DNA of 64,000 bases from contig CM057228.1 in the NCBI GenBank assembly GCA_029891385.1, forward strand, positions 84,432,964 through 84,496,963, written 5' to 3'. The notes under the pieces are model-generated. The model did no database searches and was not told where the DNA came from. It worked only from the letters and a program-made list of their open reading frames with translations. Below, in pieces: positions 46,425-58,260 of this stretch. This stretch comes from Erythroxylum novogranatense. Taxonomy: Eukaryota; Streptophyta; Magnoliopsida; Malpighiales; Erythroxylaceae. The first letter of the stretch is position 1; the number at the start of each line of letters is the position of its first letter. The position numbers and the translations under genes are program-made.

Positions 46425-47948
46425 TTGAGAGTGTTAGTCGGCAAAGGCGCCGGGATGATCTCGTTTATGAGCGCTCTGAGATTGATGCGAGGTGGCTGTG
46501 AGGCCTATTTGGCGCATGTAGTAGATTCCAGAGTGCAGCAGAGTTTGCAGGATGTCCCTGTGATCAGGGAGTTTCCCGATGTGTTTCCCGAGGAGTTACC
46601 GAGTTTGTCGCCAGATCGGGAGACAGAGTTTGAGATAGACCTCGTTCCAGGTACCGCTCCTATATCGATACCTCCGTATAGGATGGCACCGATGGAACTG
46701 AGGGAGCTTAAGGCTCAGCTATAGGAGTTGTTGGATAAGGGGTTTATCAGGCCAAGTGTTTCACCGTGGGGAGCTCCGGTGTTATTTGTAAAGAAGAAGG
46801 ACGGGACTATGAGGCTGTGCATCGATTATAGGCAGCTCAATCGGGTTACAGTTAAGAATAAGTACCCACTGCCTAGGATCGATGATCTTTTTGATCAGTT
46901 GTAGGGAGCTCAGTTGTTTACCAAGTTAGATTTGAGATCCGGTTACTATCAGTTGAGGATCGCAGAGGCCGATGTGCCTAAGAGTGCTTTCGGGAGCAGG
47001 TATGGGCATTTCGAGTTTTTAGTGATGTCGTTCGGGTTGACTAATGCCCCGACAGCCTTCATGGCTTTGATGAATAGAGTCTTTCAGCCCTACCTGGATC
47101 AGTTTGTGATTGTATTTATTGACGATATTTTGGTGTATTCGAGGTCTAGACAGGAGCATGCGGAGCACCTGAGGATAGTACTGCAGATTATGAGGGATAG
47201 GCAGCTGTATGCCAAATTCACTAAGTGTGAATTTTGGCTAGATGAGGTGGTGTTCCTAGGCCACATTGTGTCTGGTGAGGGTATCCGGGTAGATCCTCAC
47301 AAGATTGAGGCAGTGAGGAGTTGGGAGATTTCGAGGAATGCGTCAGAGTTGAGGAGTTTCCTCGGATTGGCAGGTTATTACCGGAGATTTGTTGAGGGGT
47401 TTTCTGTGATCTCAGCCCCGTTGACAAAACTTCTGAGGAAGAGTGTGGCCTTCAGATGGACAGAAGAGTGTCAGAGGAGTTTCGAGGAGCTGATTCATCG
47501 GTTGACTACAGCGTCGGTGTTAGCCCTGCCATCTGGAGCAGGAGGTTTTGAAGTCTTCAGTGATGCTTCGCAGCAGGGTTTAGGCTGTGTGCTCATACAG
47601 CATGGGAGAGTTATAGCATATGCTTCGAGACAGTTGAGATACCATGAGATTAATTATCCTGTGCATGACTTGGAGTTAGCAGCAGTGTCGTTTACTTTGA
47701 AGATCTGGAGACATTATTTGTATGGGGAGACGTTCCAGATCTTCACCGATCATAAGAGCTTGAGGTACTTGTTGAGTCAGCGGGAGCTAAATTTGAGGCA
47801 GAGGAGATGGTTAGAGTTGCTTAAGGATTACGACTGCACTATCGAGTACCACCCAGGGAAGGCTAATGTGGTGGCTGATGCATTGAGTAGGAGATCGCAT
47901 GGTAGTGCAGCTCAGATTCAGGCTTCGAGGTTACCGTGCTTGGTTTAG
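46425..47948 (+). pseudogene. Reverse transcriptase and RNase H of element E
   Basis: The connection frame 46425-46724 contains FPDVFPEELPSLSPDRETEF and IDLVPGTAPISIPPYRMAP. TAG codons at 46722-46724 and 46902-46904 interrupt the frame, and between them lie [17 protein letters not shown] and [18 protein letters not shown]. The large frame 46914-47948 holds [18 protein letters not shown], the catalytic FIDD (47115-47126), [16 protein letters not shown], and RNase H with [25 protein letters not shown] and [15 protein letters not shown]. Apart from the stops, all catalytic motifs are intact. Confidence 0.92.
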
Positions 47949-49246
47949 TTGAGAGCTCATAATGTGCAGATGGATTTGAGTCAGGATGGAGCTTTGATTG
48001 CGACTTTGAGGCTGAGGCCAGTGCTGCATGACCGGATTAGGAGAGTACAGGATCAGGATCCAGTGTTGATAAGATTGATTGACAGAGTCAGATCTGGATG
48101 GCTTTATGAGTTTAAGCTGAGAGATGGTACTTTATGGATGGGTTAGAGGTTGTGTGTTCCGGATGTAGAGGATTTGAGGCATGAGATTTTGGAGGAGACT
48201 CAAGTGGTTGCTTATGTCATGCATCCTGGTGTCACCAAGATGTATCGCAATCTTAAGTTGCATTTCTGGTGGCCAGGTATGAAGAGGCATGTGGCGGAGT
48301 TTGTTTCTCAGTGTCTGACGTGTCAGCAGATTAAGGCGGAGCACCAACCTCCAGTAGGGAGATTGCATTCGTTGCCCATTCCAGAGTGGAAATGGGAACG
48401 CATTACGATGGACTTTATTATGGGTTTGCCGAGGACGCCGAGACAATATGATGCTATCTGGGTCATAGTGGACCGGTTGACTAAATCGGCTCACTTCTTG
48501 CCAGTGAGGGAGAGCAATACCCTCGATCAGTTGGCCCAGAAGTATGTAGCGGAGATTGTACGACTGCATGGGTCCCAGTATCGATAGTGTCGGATAGGGA
48601 TCCCAGGTTTACTTCGAGGTTTTGGAGGAGTTTGCAGTCGGCTTTGGGTTCGAGATTGAACTTCAGCACAGCGTTTCATCCTCAGATAGATGGGCAGAGT
48701 GAGAGGACTATTCAGACCGTTGAAGATATGTTGAGAGCCTGTGTATTGGAGTTCCGAGGTGCATGGGATCAGTATTTGCCTCTGGTAGAGTTCGCTTATA
48801 ATAATCAATACCAGAGTAGCATTGGTATGGCACCGTATGAGGCTTTATATGGACGACTGTGCAGATCCCCTCTTTACTAGGATGAAGAGGGTATGAGGAT
48901 GTTAGAGGGTCCCGAGTTGATCCAGGATACAGTGGATAAGGTATAGTTGATTCGGAGTCGCATTAAGGCGACTCAGGACAAACAGAAGAGCTATATGGAT
49001 CAGCATCGGAGAGAGATGGAGTATGCTGTGGGTGATAGAGTGTTCCTCAGAGTGTCTCCGTGGAGAGGAGTTCTTCGTTTAGGTCGTAAGGGCAAGTTGA
49101 GTCCTCGGTATATTTGTCCATATGAGATTACTGAGCGGATTGGACCGTTGGCTTACAGATTGGCGTTGCCGAGTGAGATGTCCCAGTTACACGATGTGTT
49201 TCATGTGAGTATGCTCCGGAGATATCGATCCAGGCGACTCGTGTGA
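47949..49246 (+). pseudogene. Integrase of element E
   Basis: The zinc domain has VMHPGVTKMYRNLKLHFWW and CLTCQQIKAEHQ. The core has ITMDFIMGLPRTPRQYD, VIVDRLTKSAHFLPV, VSDRDPRFTSRFWRSL and PQIDGQSERTIQTVEDML, keeping the DDE residues. A LRLGRKGKLSPRY and HDVFHVSMLRRY end marks the GPY/F module. Interruptions are TAG at 47946-47948, 48144-48146, 48878-48880 and 48944-48946, and a frameshift at about 48585. The element could not make integrase without outside help. Confidence 0.9.
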
Positions 49247-49475
49247 TGATTCCGGGGAGATTAAGATAGTCGATGATCCGAGTTATGTTGAGGAGCCGAC
49301 GGATTATTGGATCGTGGGTCGGCGATTGCGGGCGGTGGTGATTCCATTGGTGAAAGTCCTTTGGAAGAACCACTCATCAGAGGAGGCAACTTGGGAGACT
49401 GAGGAGCACATGAGGAGGCAGTATCCTCACTTGTTTGATCAGTCAAGTAAGAAAATTTTGGGACGAAATTTTTGT
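49247..49475 (+). pseudogene. Chromodomain of element E
   Basis: In shifted frames the sequence reads PSYVEEPTDYWIVG, then VIPLVKVLWKNHSSEEATWE and a RRQYPHLF helix end. It corresponds to the chromodomain of element A at 14612. At least one frameshift separates it from integrase. Confidence 0.75.
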
Positions 49476-49489
49476 TAAGAGGAGAGAAT

Positions 49490-52204
49490 TGTAACTTCCC
49501 GTCACCGATGGGATGGGTACAGTTCATCTCATACGTATTTTGTATACGTATTTTGTATCCGTATTTTGTATATGCATTCGTAGCCTCTACATCATTGATA
49601 AATGTTCAGTATTGCACAAGTACAGGCATGTACATGCATGTATGACAAATTTCCGACTTGCTTGTGAAATTTGGAGATTTTGTGATTAAGGTTAACTGTG
49701 CTTTGATTAGTGAATTGGAGTATTAAATTGAATTTAGAAATTGAGAATTGAAAATTTGAGTACGTGATTAAATGTTTTCTAATTTTGAGGATTTATAGGA
49801 ATTTTTTTGAAATTTGTAGAGTATCGGGTCCGGACCGGGAAAAATGGCTTAGTGACTGATTAATTGTGATTCCGGTTCCGAATTTGATTGACAATTGATA
49901 TGAGGTAATTTGAATTATGATTTGAGGAATTAGGATATGAACCATTGGAATTCGGGAGAAATTAGAATTAGAAATTAGATCAAGGTTGTTCGGATTGGAC
50001 TTGTGGCAATTAATTGCCAAACAAGCCTTAACAAGCCTTAGTATTTAAACTTGTCTCCTTTGAAAAATGATCCACGATGCTTTCTTCTTCCTTTGAAAGA
50101 AATTGCTTTGTTCTCCTTCTTCTTTGCGTGGATCTCATCTTGGATTTGTTTCTTGCTTCTCCTTGCAAATCATTCCTTCTTTTATCCTTGATCATTCATC
50201 CCTTTGGCTTGGATTGAAAGAAAATGGAGTTTGAGCTAAATGAGAGAAAACTGTGGATGTGTTTAGGAGTGGGAGTTTGAGTTTTCTTGGTGTTTCTCCA
50301 AGGATTTAAGCTTGAATCAAGTAAGTTCTTGTTTCCTTATGCTTTACATAGTTTAATTTGAGCATGGATTTAAGTATAAATTGTTTGAGAAATTGTAGAT
50401 TTTCGGATGATGTAGGTTTAGGGAAAATATGTGATTTTGATTTGGGTGTTTGATGAATAATGGTTATTTGGTGGATCTAAGCTTAGGAATGAGTTGTGTT
50501 AAGTGTAGGAAGTTGTTTTGGAGTGTTTAGAAGGGAAAGGATCGGATTAGAGCTGAAAAATCTGGGAATTTCTGAGTTTTCTGGGCGATTCTGCGATCGC
50601 ACGCCGTGGCGCACGAAGAACACGCCACGACGAGCGAGGAAATGCAGCACGCCGCGATGAGCGCGGGAGCACGTCGCGACGAAGGCGTGGAGAAAAGGGG
50701 CTCGCCGCGGCGAGGGCTTAGGCGCCGCGGCAAGGGATGTTAATTTCTGAAAATGTAAATTTTAGGTTTTTGAATTTGGGGAATGAGGAAATTATGGATT
50801 CAATTAGATATGGATTGACTTCAATTTAGAAATTATGAATTCGGGATTTCGAATTTCAATTTAGGAGAATGAAATTTCGGAAATTGAATTCGGTGGTTCT
50901 CGGAATCGGATGAGAATTGAATAGTGAATTTGATTATGATAATTCTTATGTATTAGAATTTGATCTTGGAAGATGTAGAACTTAGCCAATTGACTTATGG
51001 AATTAGAAATTGCTATGAATTAGAGTGAAAGCACAGAATTGGTGAGAATTGATATTAGGGTCGGAAATGTCATAACATGCATAGTACAGCATTCATTCGA
51101 GACATCAGCATTTCTGATTATTGAAATCGATACAATTAGTGATATTCGGCTATTATGATTATTGTAGAGGCTCAAGTGGAGCGTCGATCCTCTCGACTTG
51201 TAGAGACTTCCCCAGAAGAGCTTCGGAAGTTTAGAGGTGAGTAACCTAGTTGGTTTCTCAATCTCTGATGTGTTAAATACTTTGTGTGAATTATTTGTGA
51301 TTATGAGTAAGTGATTCGCATGAGATATGTTACTGTGAATTGTGGACGCATGCTAGGCATGAATAGAAATCAGTAACTGATAGTTGTGACTGGAGCACAT
51401 TCTGATCTGATCGGAGCTATAAGCTCATCTATTGTGATAAGTGATAACGGAATAATACATACCCAGAGGGCTCTCCTATCCCTAAGTGTGCGTGGGCAGT
51501 AGTGCATACCCAGAGGGCTCTCCTACTTCCGAAAATGCGATTTCTGTGTGATGTGTGATGTGCCCAGAAATGGGATAATTCTGATGCCCAGTCACAACAC
51601 TAAAATGAAATGGAAAGCATTCTGCATTTAGTATGCGATTGTGTTGTGAATTCGAAATTGGTTAAAAGTAAATGTGTGATAGTTGTGTAGTACAATTATG
51701 ACTGTGATTTTGAATATGAGACTGTGTTGTGTTGTACGCAGTTTTGCGTAATGCATGAATTGAGTGAACCATCGATGATGGTTACTCATTGAGTTCGCAA
51801 ACTCACCCAAAATTGCAACAATTTTTCAGGACAGTGATAGTGTGACTCCTAGCTTCAGATTGTGAGACTTTTCCTGCTGTGTGTGTGCCGGCGAGAGGAG
51901 CATGGCCTACAGGTCGGTCAGCTGGGATCTTTTGGGATGACCTAGTTAGGAGTTGTTACTGTTTATTTTGGTTATGTACAGTTGTAATCAGATAGGAATG
52001 TGAACTTATGGTTTTAAGAAATGAAATGAAGGATATCTTTTGGTTTTAAAATTTAGTGAATGTGATCTTATAGAATTGCTTTATGATTGTGATGCCATGA
52101 GAGTTATAGAATTGATCGTCTCGTAGTGCACCCTCATCGTAGGGTATGTATCGGTATGACTTACGGGCGTCCCGGTGTATACTCTATGGTAAGGGGGCGC
52201 TATA
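49490..52204 (+). repeat. 3' LTR of element E
   Basis: Starts TGTAACTTCCCG after the purine tract TTAAGAGGAGAGAAT (49475-49489) and ends GCGCTATA before TSD GGTAT. It is nearly identical to the 5' LTR outside the CpG island. Confidence 0.9.
50600..50732. repeat. CpG palindrome island in 3' LTR of E
   Basis: Units are centred at about 50606.5, 50637.5, 50654.5, 50676.5, 50707.5 and 50727.5, including CTCGCCGCGGCGAG (50701-50714, perfect 14 bp palindrome) and CGTCGCGACG. Intervals of 17 to 31 bp are less regular than in LTR A. Confidence 0.75.
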
Positions 52205-52209
52205 GGTAT

Positions 52210-52298
52210 GGTACATGTTCATCATTCAATGCTTCACAGTCTTACTATGATCAACCTATGGTAGATGCAATAGCCTCTTACGTTTTGGGATATAAAGC
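52210..52298 (+). pseudogene. hAT transposase relic, middle fragment
   Basis: Eighty-nine bases of transposase sequence between the TSD of element E and LTR element F. It reads SFNASQSYYDQPMVDAIASY, which resembles the FNA...F..M..AI stretch between the BED finger and DUF659 in plant hAT proteins. It joins 42112 on the left and 56518 on the right once the insertions are removed. Confidence 0.7.
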
Positions 52299-52552
52299 TG
52301 TTGGACCCCGGTCTTTAATTGGAATTTAGAAATAGTAAATGAAATTGAATGAGTGTTTTGTTTAAGTATTATATTATAGATGAAATTATGCTTTAAGGAA
52401 ATTTTGAGAAAAGAATTATAAGTTTTCAATGTATTTGATAATTGTGAAAATTTGTATGGATTATGAAAGTTTAAGCGAATGAATTGATTGAAAAGTTAGT
52501 AGAAAATCAAGAAATAAAGAGAAAAGTGAGAGAATTTGAAAAATTAAGAAAG

Positions 52553-52755
52553 TTGACTTTTGGAGATAGAAAGTTTGACTTGAGGGTTGACTTTTTGTTT
52601 GAGGCAAAATTTGAGAAAATTATCTTCTGGAAACTTGTAGTTTATGTCAAGAGCTTTCTGTAGCCATAAAGTTTGATATTTTTCGATATCGGAAGTGAGA
52701 GTTATGATCAGTCAAAGTTCGCTTCGAGTTTGACTTTTTGAAGGAAAAGTTGACT
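52553..52755 (+). promoter_or_regulatory. W-box cluster in LTR F
   Basis: TTGACT occurs at 52553, 52575, 52587, 52730 and 52750 on the plus strand, and AGTCAA at 52710-52715 gives a sixth on the minus strand. TTGAC followed by C or T is the established WRKY-factor binding site. LTR B keeps two of the copies near 15365-15390. Binding is not shown. Confidence 0.45.
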
Positions 52756-55562
52756 TTTTGATTTAGGCAAAATTCGAGAAAATGATCAACATAAAAATTG
52801 TAGCCTCTGTCAAGAGGTTTTTGTGGACATAAAGTTTTCTATTTTTCGATGTCGGGATTGAGAGATATGATTTTCCGAAGATATGCTTTGTTTTGAAAAT
52901 GTTATTAAGTATAGATTTGTGTGTTCTATACTTCGAGGCCACTCGTCGTTTGGATTTAGTCTGAATTGGAGTAAGTAGTCTTCATGAAAGTTTTAGATGA
53001 TGTTTTTATCTTTCCATTGTTATAAAGTTTGCAATTTTTCGACATCGGGGCTAGAAGTTTTGAGTGATTAAAAAATTTGAAGTCGTTTAGGAAAAGCTGT
53101 TTTGGACATAATCTTTGATTGAGTTTTTGACCTCTTTCGAGACCTAATTTGATTTTGAGTACTTCAGGGAAGTTGTAGAGCTTCCTTTGATATTTTTATT
53201 GACACCAAATTTGTCAAATTCCGAGTTCGGGATCGAGAGATATGATTTTTGAAAAGTTCGGTTTTGAAGTTTCATTACTTTGTTTTTAATCCGATCCCTT
53301 TTGTAATCTTTTGCTTATAATTCCTTCGTCCGACATCCGATTGATTTGATTCTCAAAGCGTTGGATTCCTAAAGCAATTAATTTCATTTTTATGAAGAAT
53401 TATGATTTTTAGGAGATTAAATGGGAAGAGATTGATTGAACCAAAGTAAGAGATTTTGTTATAGGTTATAAGTTGGATAATTTTCTGAACTTGGTTTAGT
53501 ATTTTCCGAAATTCAGGAGCTGTACAACTCCGATTGAGTTGATTCTTGAGGGCATATAAAATTAAGATATAGGGCTACAACTCTTGTGAAGGGATCAAAA
53601 TTTAATTTCATCCCTAAGATTGTTAATTTCTGGACTGAAGTTATGTTAATGTTCAGTCTCGGATTTTTGTGAAGGTCCGATAGTATTTCGGCTATAACTT
53701 CTTCGTTTCTGATCCGAATTGAGCGCGGTCGGTAGCTTTGGATTCGTATGATCTAGAGGAACAATTTTCAAGAAGAAAGTTAATCCAAATTATTTCGTTT
53801 AGATGCTCGAAACCAGGACACAATGTATCAGATTTTTAAAGAAAGTGCAGGGGCAAACTTGGAAATAGGCAAATAAGTGAGGGCAAAATGGTCATTTACC
53901 CTCCATTTTTAATGACATGGCACCATTATAAGATGTGTTGTCGTGTAAGGAAGGAGCTAGAAATTAAAAGAAGAGAATAAAAAGATGAAACACAATGATG
54001 AGAGAAAGAAAGGAAGAAAAGTGGAGGAAAAATGGGGATTTCGGCAAAGAGGAGAGGGAAAGCTTGGGATTTTGATTTTTAGAGATTTGAAGTTTGTTTT
54101 TGAGTAGATTTCAAGGAAGAATGATGAAAGAAGGTGGAAACTCCCTCTAAGGCTCTATAAATCTGAAATTTGAAGGAGAAAGAGGTAAGGGAAAAATTTG
54201 AGCTTTGAGTTTTTAGTGATTTCTTTGTTTAGAAATATGGAAAAGGTGATGGGTTTGTGTTTTTCATGATTAATTTTGGAAGATTTCATGATGAATTGAT
54301 TTAATTTTGAATTTATGTGAGTTAAGGTTTAGGTAAAATTTGAGATTTGGGAATTTTTGAAATTGATGATTTAGATATCTTGGAATTAGTATGAATTGAT
54401 GAATTATGACATCAATTTTAAGGATTATGTTATTTATGATATTGAATTTGTATAAATTGGTTTAGGCCAATTTTAAGATTTGGGGATTTTGGAATTTATG
54501 ATTTAGATAGATAGATTTTATATGGAATTGGTGTTTTCTAAGTCCAATTTGAAGAATTAAGTGAATTATGATATTTATTTTGGATAATTATGGCTTAGGA
54601 AATTTTAAGGTTGAGGAAAGAAGAAGGAATTTGGAGATTCGATACTTTGGACAAAGTATTAGCGTCAATTCGAGGTGGGTGATGTATTTATATTTTGAAT
54701 TATGAGTAAATTATGTGATTTTGAAAAATCAAGAAAAGAATAAGATTTCTGAAATTATGTTTTCAAAGGATTTGAAAATAATTATTCAAAGGTTTACGTT
54801 AAAATGTTTGAAAATGATTCGGAGAAATTGTAGAAAAATTGAGAATACGAGATTTATTAAAATTGTGTTTTCGCGTTTTTGAAGAATGTGAATAATGCTG
54901 CTTTATGCATTTGTATATGTTGATTTAGTTAAAAAAATACTTACATTCATTTTATACATTTGATTGATATGAGATTAATTGATTAATTTAATATGATTGT
55001 TGCATAAATTGATGTGAATATGCGTGCATGTGTCAAGCATTTTGACACGATTTGATATGATGATATGAAGATTTAGAAAATCAAGATTTTGAAAAGAGCC
55101 TTGCATAATTTGAATTCTCTTTTTCGCTTATGTATTATGTGGGTTTGGTCAGTCCTTTTGTGAGTCGATTACCTTTGTCTCTACTTGTTTATAGCCTTTT
55201 CCTACGCTTGCAAGTGGCTTAGGAGTTCCGATTTCGGACTCCCCTCCGTTCACGGCTGCACAGAACCGCTATGCGAGAATGTGCAGTACGTTCTGATAGG
55301 ACCAACCCAAACCGTTTGATGTGTTTTATGTATTGGGTTAAGAGTTTATGTGTTTTGTGATCTGATGTGATTGCATTCATGTTTATGAGAAATTTTGAGA
55401 AATGAGAAAAAGGGTTTTCAACCATGAAATTATAGAAATTTGATATGAAAAGTTTGGAAAATTGAAAGGTTTGAAGAAAATGCTCGAAAGGTTGAAAAGT
55501 TTGTAAAAGATAAGCCATTTGGCTAAAAGTTATGTAAAATGATTTCTGCTTATTATTCATTT

Positions 55563-55594
55563 TATAAATATGTTACCCACAAGCTTCCAAGCTC
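55563..55594 (+). promoter_or_regulatory. Core promoter of LTR F
   Basis: TATAAATA at 55563-55570 and, 18 bp on, AAGCTTCCAAGCTC (55581-55594), a weakened version of the stem-loop in LTR B, then a C tract. It completes the set of five copies. Confidence 0.45.
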
Positions 55595-56517
55595 CCCCCC
55601 TTTCATCCCCATCTCCAGGTATTCGAGCAGGAGATCGGATGAAAGATGGTCAAGACGTCAATTTCGATATTTATATAAGTTTGGATTTTAGTATGGATAT
55701 GTATATGGCTTAAGATAAGTTTGGGAAAGTGTACTTGCATATAAAGTTGAGTATTTGGGAATGGTCTTGAATGTGTATATGAAATTGTGTATGACATTGT
55801 TTATGATAATGATATTGATTTAGGAATTTGTGTATGGTATTTAAGATTGAAATGTGTATTGGAATTGGACATGATTAATGTTTTGAAGTGGTTTAGATAT
55901 AGGAGTGTGTTTATCTGCTGAGATCCTGGACGAAGGGTCCGGTAGATTTTGATTGATTGTGAGATTGGTTGGGGATTTAGAAGTGTGTTTTTCGATACTT
56001 TGTAGATTTGGGTTAGAATAAACGCAGCCGTTATGCTGCCTAATTTTCGATAAAATTAGGATAAAAATAGAATTTGAGATTTGTCTTGATATATAAGAAT
56101 AAGATCAAGTGTTGAGAATTAAATGAGGATGAATTCCCACTAGTGGGAATTAATTGTATTTGATTTGCATTAGTTTGAATAAAGATGATAAAGAGAGATA
56201 GAAAAAAAATTATACTGGGTTTGGATAGTCTAGGTTTCCAACGCGAATGTGTTTATGTGTTCTTGATTGTTCTCGGATGTCGACTCCGTTTGTTAAGTAT
56301 CGATTTTGCTTCGCTTCGTTTTGCTTCGGTACTTTCGTTTTTCGTTTTTCGTTTCGCTTCAGCTATTGCTTTGTTTCCGCTTCGCTTTGCATTATGTCTT
56401 CCGCATTTCGTTTTCTGTTTTCCGGTTGGGATCTGGTTTCCGGATCGGGTCCCAACATAGATGGTATCAGAGCTTTTCGGTTGGGATCCGGTTTCCGGAT
56501 CGGGTCCCAACAAAAGC

Positions 56518-58260
56518 TCCTTTGATTGATGACTTAAGAAATAAAAGTTTAAGTTGCTTAGTTTTTGAAATTAAAAGTTATTTGACTGACAAAAGAGTGA
56601 ATTTAGCTAGTTTTAGGTATTCAATCATGTGTGATGGTTGGACAGATAGGAGACAAGAGCATATTATTATTATTTTGTTTTATTTTGCAAATGACTCAAT
56701 GTTTCTGAAGTCTATTGATGCATCTGACTATATTAGAAATACTAATACTTTATTTGGGATATTTGATGAAGTTGTGAATGAAATGGGGCTAGAAAATATT
56801 GTTCAATTCATTATTGACAATGATTCTGCTTATAAAGCGATATGAAGAAGGTTATAGAATACGTATAATTCTTTTTTTGGATTCCTTGTATTGTAGAATG
56901 CATTGACCTAATGCTAGAGAATATAGCGGATCCTAGGTATTTTCCTATTATTTTTGAGATTATGCAGAAAGCAAAAAAAGTGATTAAGTTTATCTATAAT
57001 CGTTCATAAATTTTGAATTTGATGAGAAAGGAATTTACCAATGGTAAAAATTTGTGTCGTCCTAGTATGACAATATTTGCAACAAAATTTTTATCACTTC
57101 AGTCTTTTGTTTCGATGAAGAAAGAGTTAAGATAAATGTTTACAAATGATAAGTGAGTTGCATCTCAGCATACTAGGTTTAATGCTGGATTGCAGGTTTC
57201 CAACATTATACTGGAAGATAAAGAATTTTGGTCTCAATGTCAATTTGTTATCTGAATTTGTGAGCCTTTGGTGAGGGCGTTTCAATTGACTGATAGTGGA
57301 GAAAAGCCAATAATGAGTTATTTTTTGGATGCTATAGAAAGGCAAAGGAAGCATCAAGGCCAATATGAAACACATGTCTTCTTTATATATATTGTATCCT
57401 TCAATCATCAATGAAAGATGAAAAAGACAACTTTCTTCTCTTTTGTTTGCAGCTGGCGTATTTTTAAATCTTAGTATATATTTCATATCGAATTTTACAA
57501 AAAAAGTTGAAATCAGCAGAGGAATGATATTCATTATTACAACAAGTCATGAAATGATGCAAAATCTTTTAAGCTCATAAATAGAGCTTTATAAGCTGTC
57601 TTCTAAGGATTTTTGATTGTCGATTGCTATTTGACAAAGAACAAAACTTTTTCTAGGTATTAGCTATTTCTTTTTTCTTATTTATTGGAAATTAATTATC
57701 ATTTTATTTTGTTTATAATAATTCTTTTGTTATCTTACGATTTACAGTTTCTTGGTGGGATCAATTCAGAAGTAGTGTTCCAGAATTTTAAAGGTTTACA
57801 ATTCAAATTTTAAGTCAATTTATGAGTGCAACGAATTGTGAACAGAATTGGAGCACATTTGAATTCATCTATTCCAAGAAAAGGAATAGATTGGAGCATA
57901 GAGATTGAATGACCTGGTATTCGTTTGTTATAGTTTAAAGCTTTGGAAAATGTATGTCATTATCATTATTAATTTTGATATAATTTTTTATAAATTTCTA
58001 ATAATTAAATTTTATTGTTTACTAGAAATCTTAATAGTACAAGTAATTTAACATATCCAATATCTATTGATAATATCGATCTTCTTGCTGATTGGGTTTC
58101 TGAGGAGCCAGATTTAATAGATGTGAATGACTTGGAAGATAATCTCGGTTGGGAAAATATTGACAAGTCATTTGGTGTATTGAATTTAAATGATGATGAT
58201 GATAAAACTCCTCTTAATGATGAGGGTTTTGTACCAAATGATAACTAAGGTCAACGTAGT
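56518..58260 (+). pseudogene. hAT transposase relic, DUF659 and dimerisation parts
   Basis: The segment begins with an open stretch to 56845 carrying the DUF659 signature: IMCDGWTDRRQEHIIII, FLKSIDASDYIRNTNTLF, and ENIVQFIIDNDSAYKAI with catalytic-type acidic residues. Further right are WIPCIVECIDLMLE near 56880 and TRFNAGLQ near 57180. The hAT dimerisation end shows ILSQFMSATNCEQNWSTF and SKKRNRLEHRD near 57810-57905. A possible intron (about 57950-58023) precedes an acidic tail frame with SIDNIDLLADWVSEE, ending at 58248. Stops and shifts interrupt it. It is the oldest recognisable unit between 41573 and 58260. Confidence 0.82.

Larger units (their letters stand above)
42113..52204 (+). mobile_element. 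Ty3/gypsy element E, structurally complete
   Basis: The LTRs are 42113-44822 and 49490-52204, with GGTAT at 42108-42112 and 52205-52209. The element keeps its primer site, gag, protease, RT, RNase H, integrase, chromodomain and polypurine tract in order, so it is a chromovirus of about 10.1 kb. Its termini are TG...TA rather than TG...CA at both LTRs. Coding capacity is lost through TAG stops and a few frameshifts. The LTRs are very similar except in their CpG island, which suggests fairly recent insertion. It splits the hAT transposase. Confidence 0.92.
52299..56512 (+). mobile_element. LTR element F reduced to one LTR plus primer site
   Basis: AAAGC flanks the unit at 52294-52298 and 56513-56517. 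A full LTR of 4,159 bp (52299-56457, TGTTGGACCCC to GGGTCCCAACA) is followed by a short internal remnant with TGGTATCAGAGC (56462-56473, Met-tRNA primer site). After this come only about 40 bp identical in layout to the LTR end (about 56474-56512). It is therefore not a simple solo LTR: a deletion removed the entire interior and all but the tail of the 3' LTR. The LTR is the same family as B. Its length and primer site would fit a Tekay-type gypsy element, which is inference. Confidence 0.88.
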
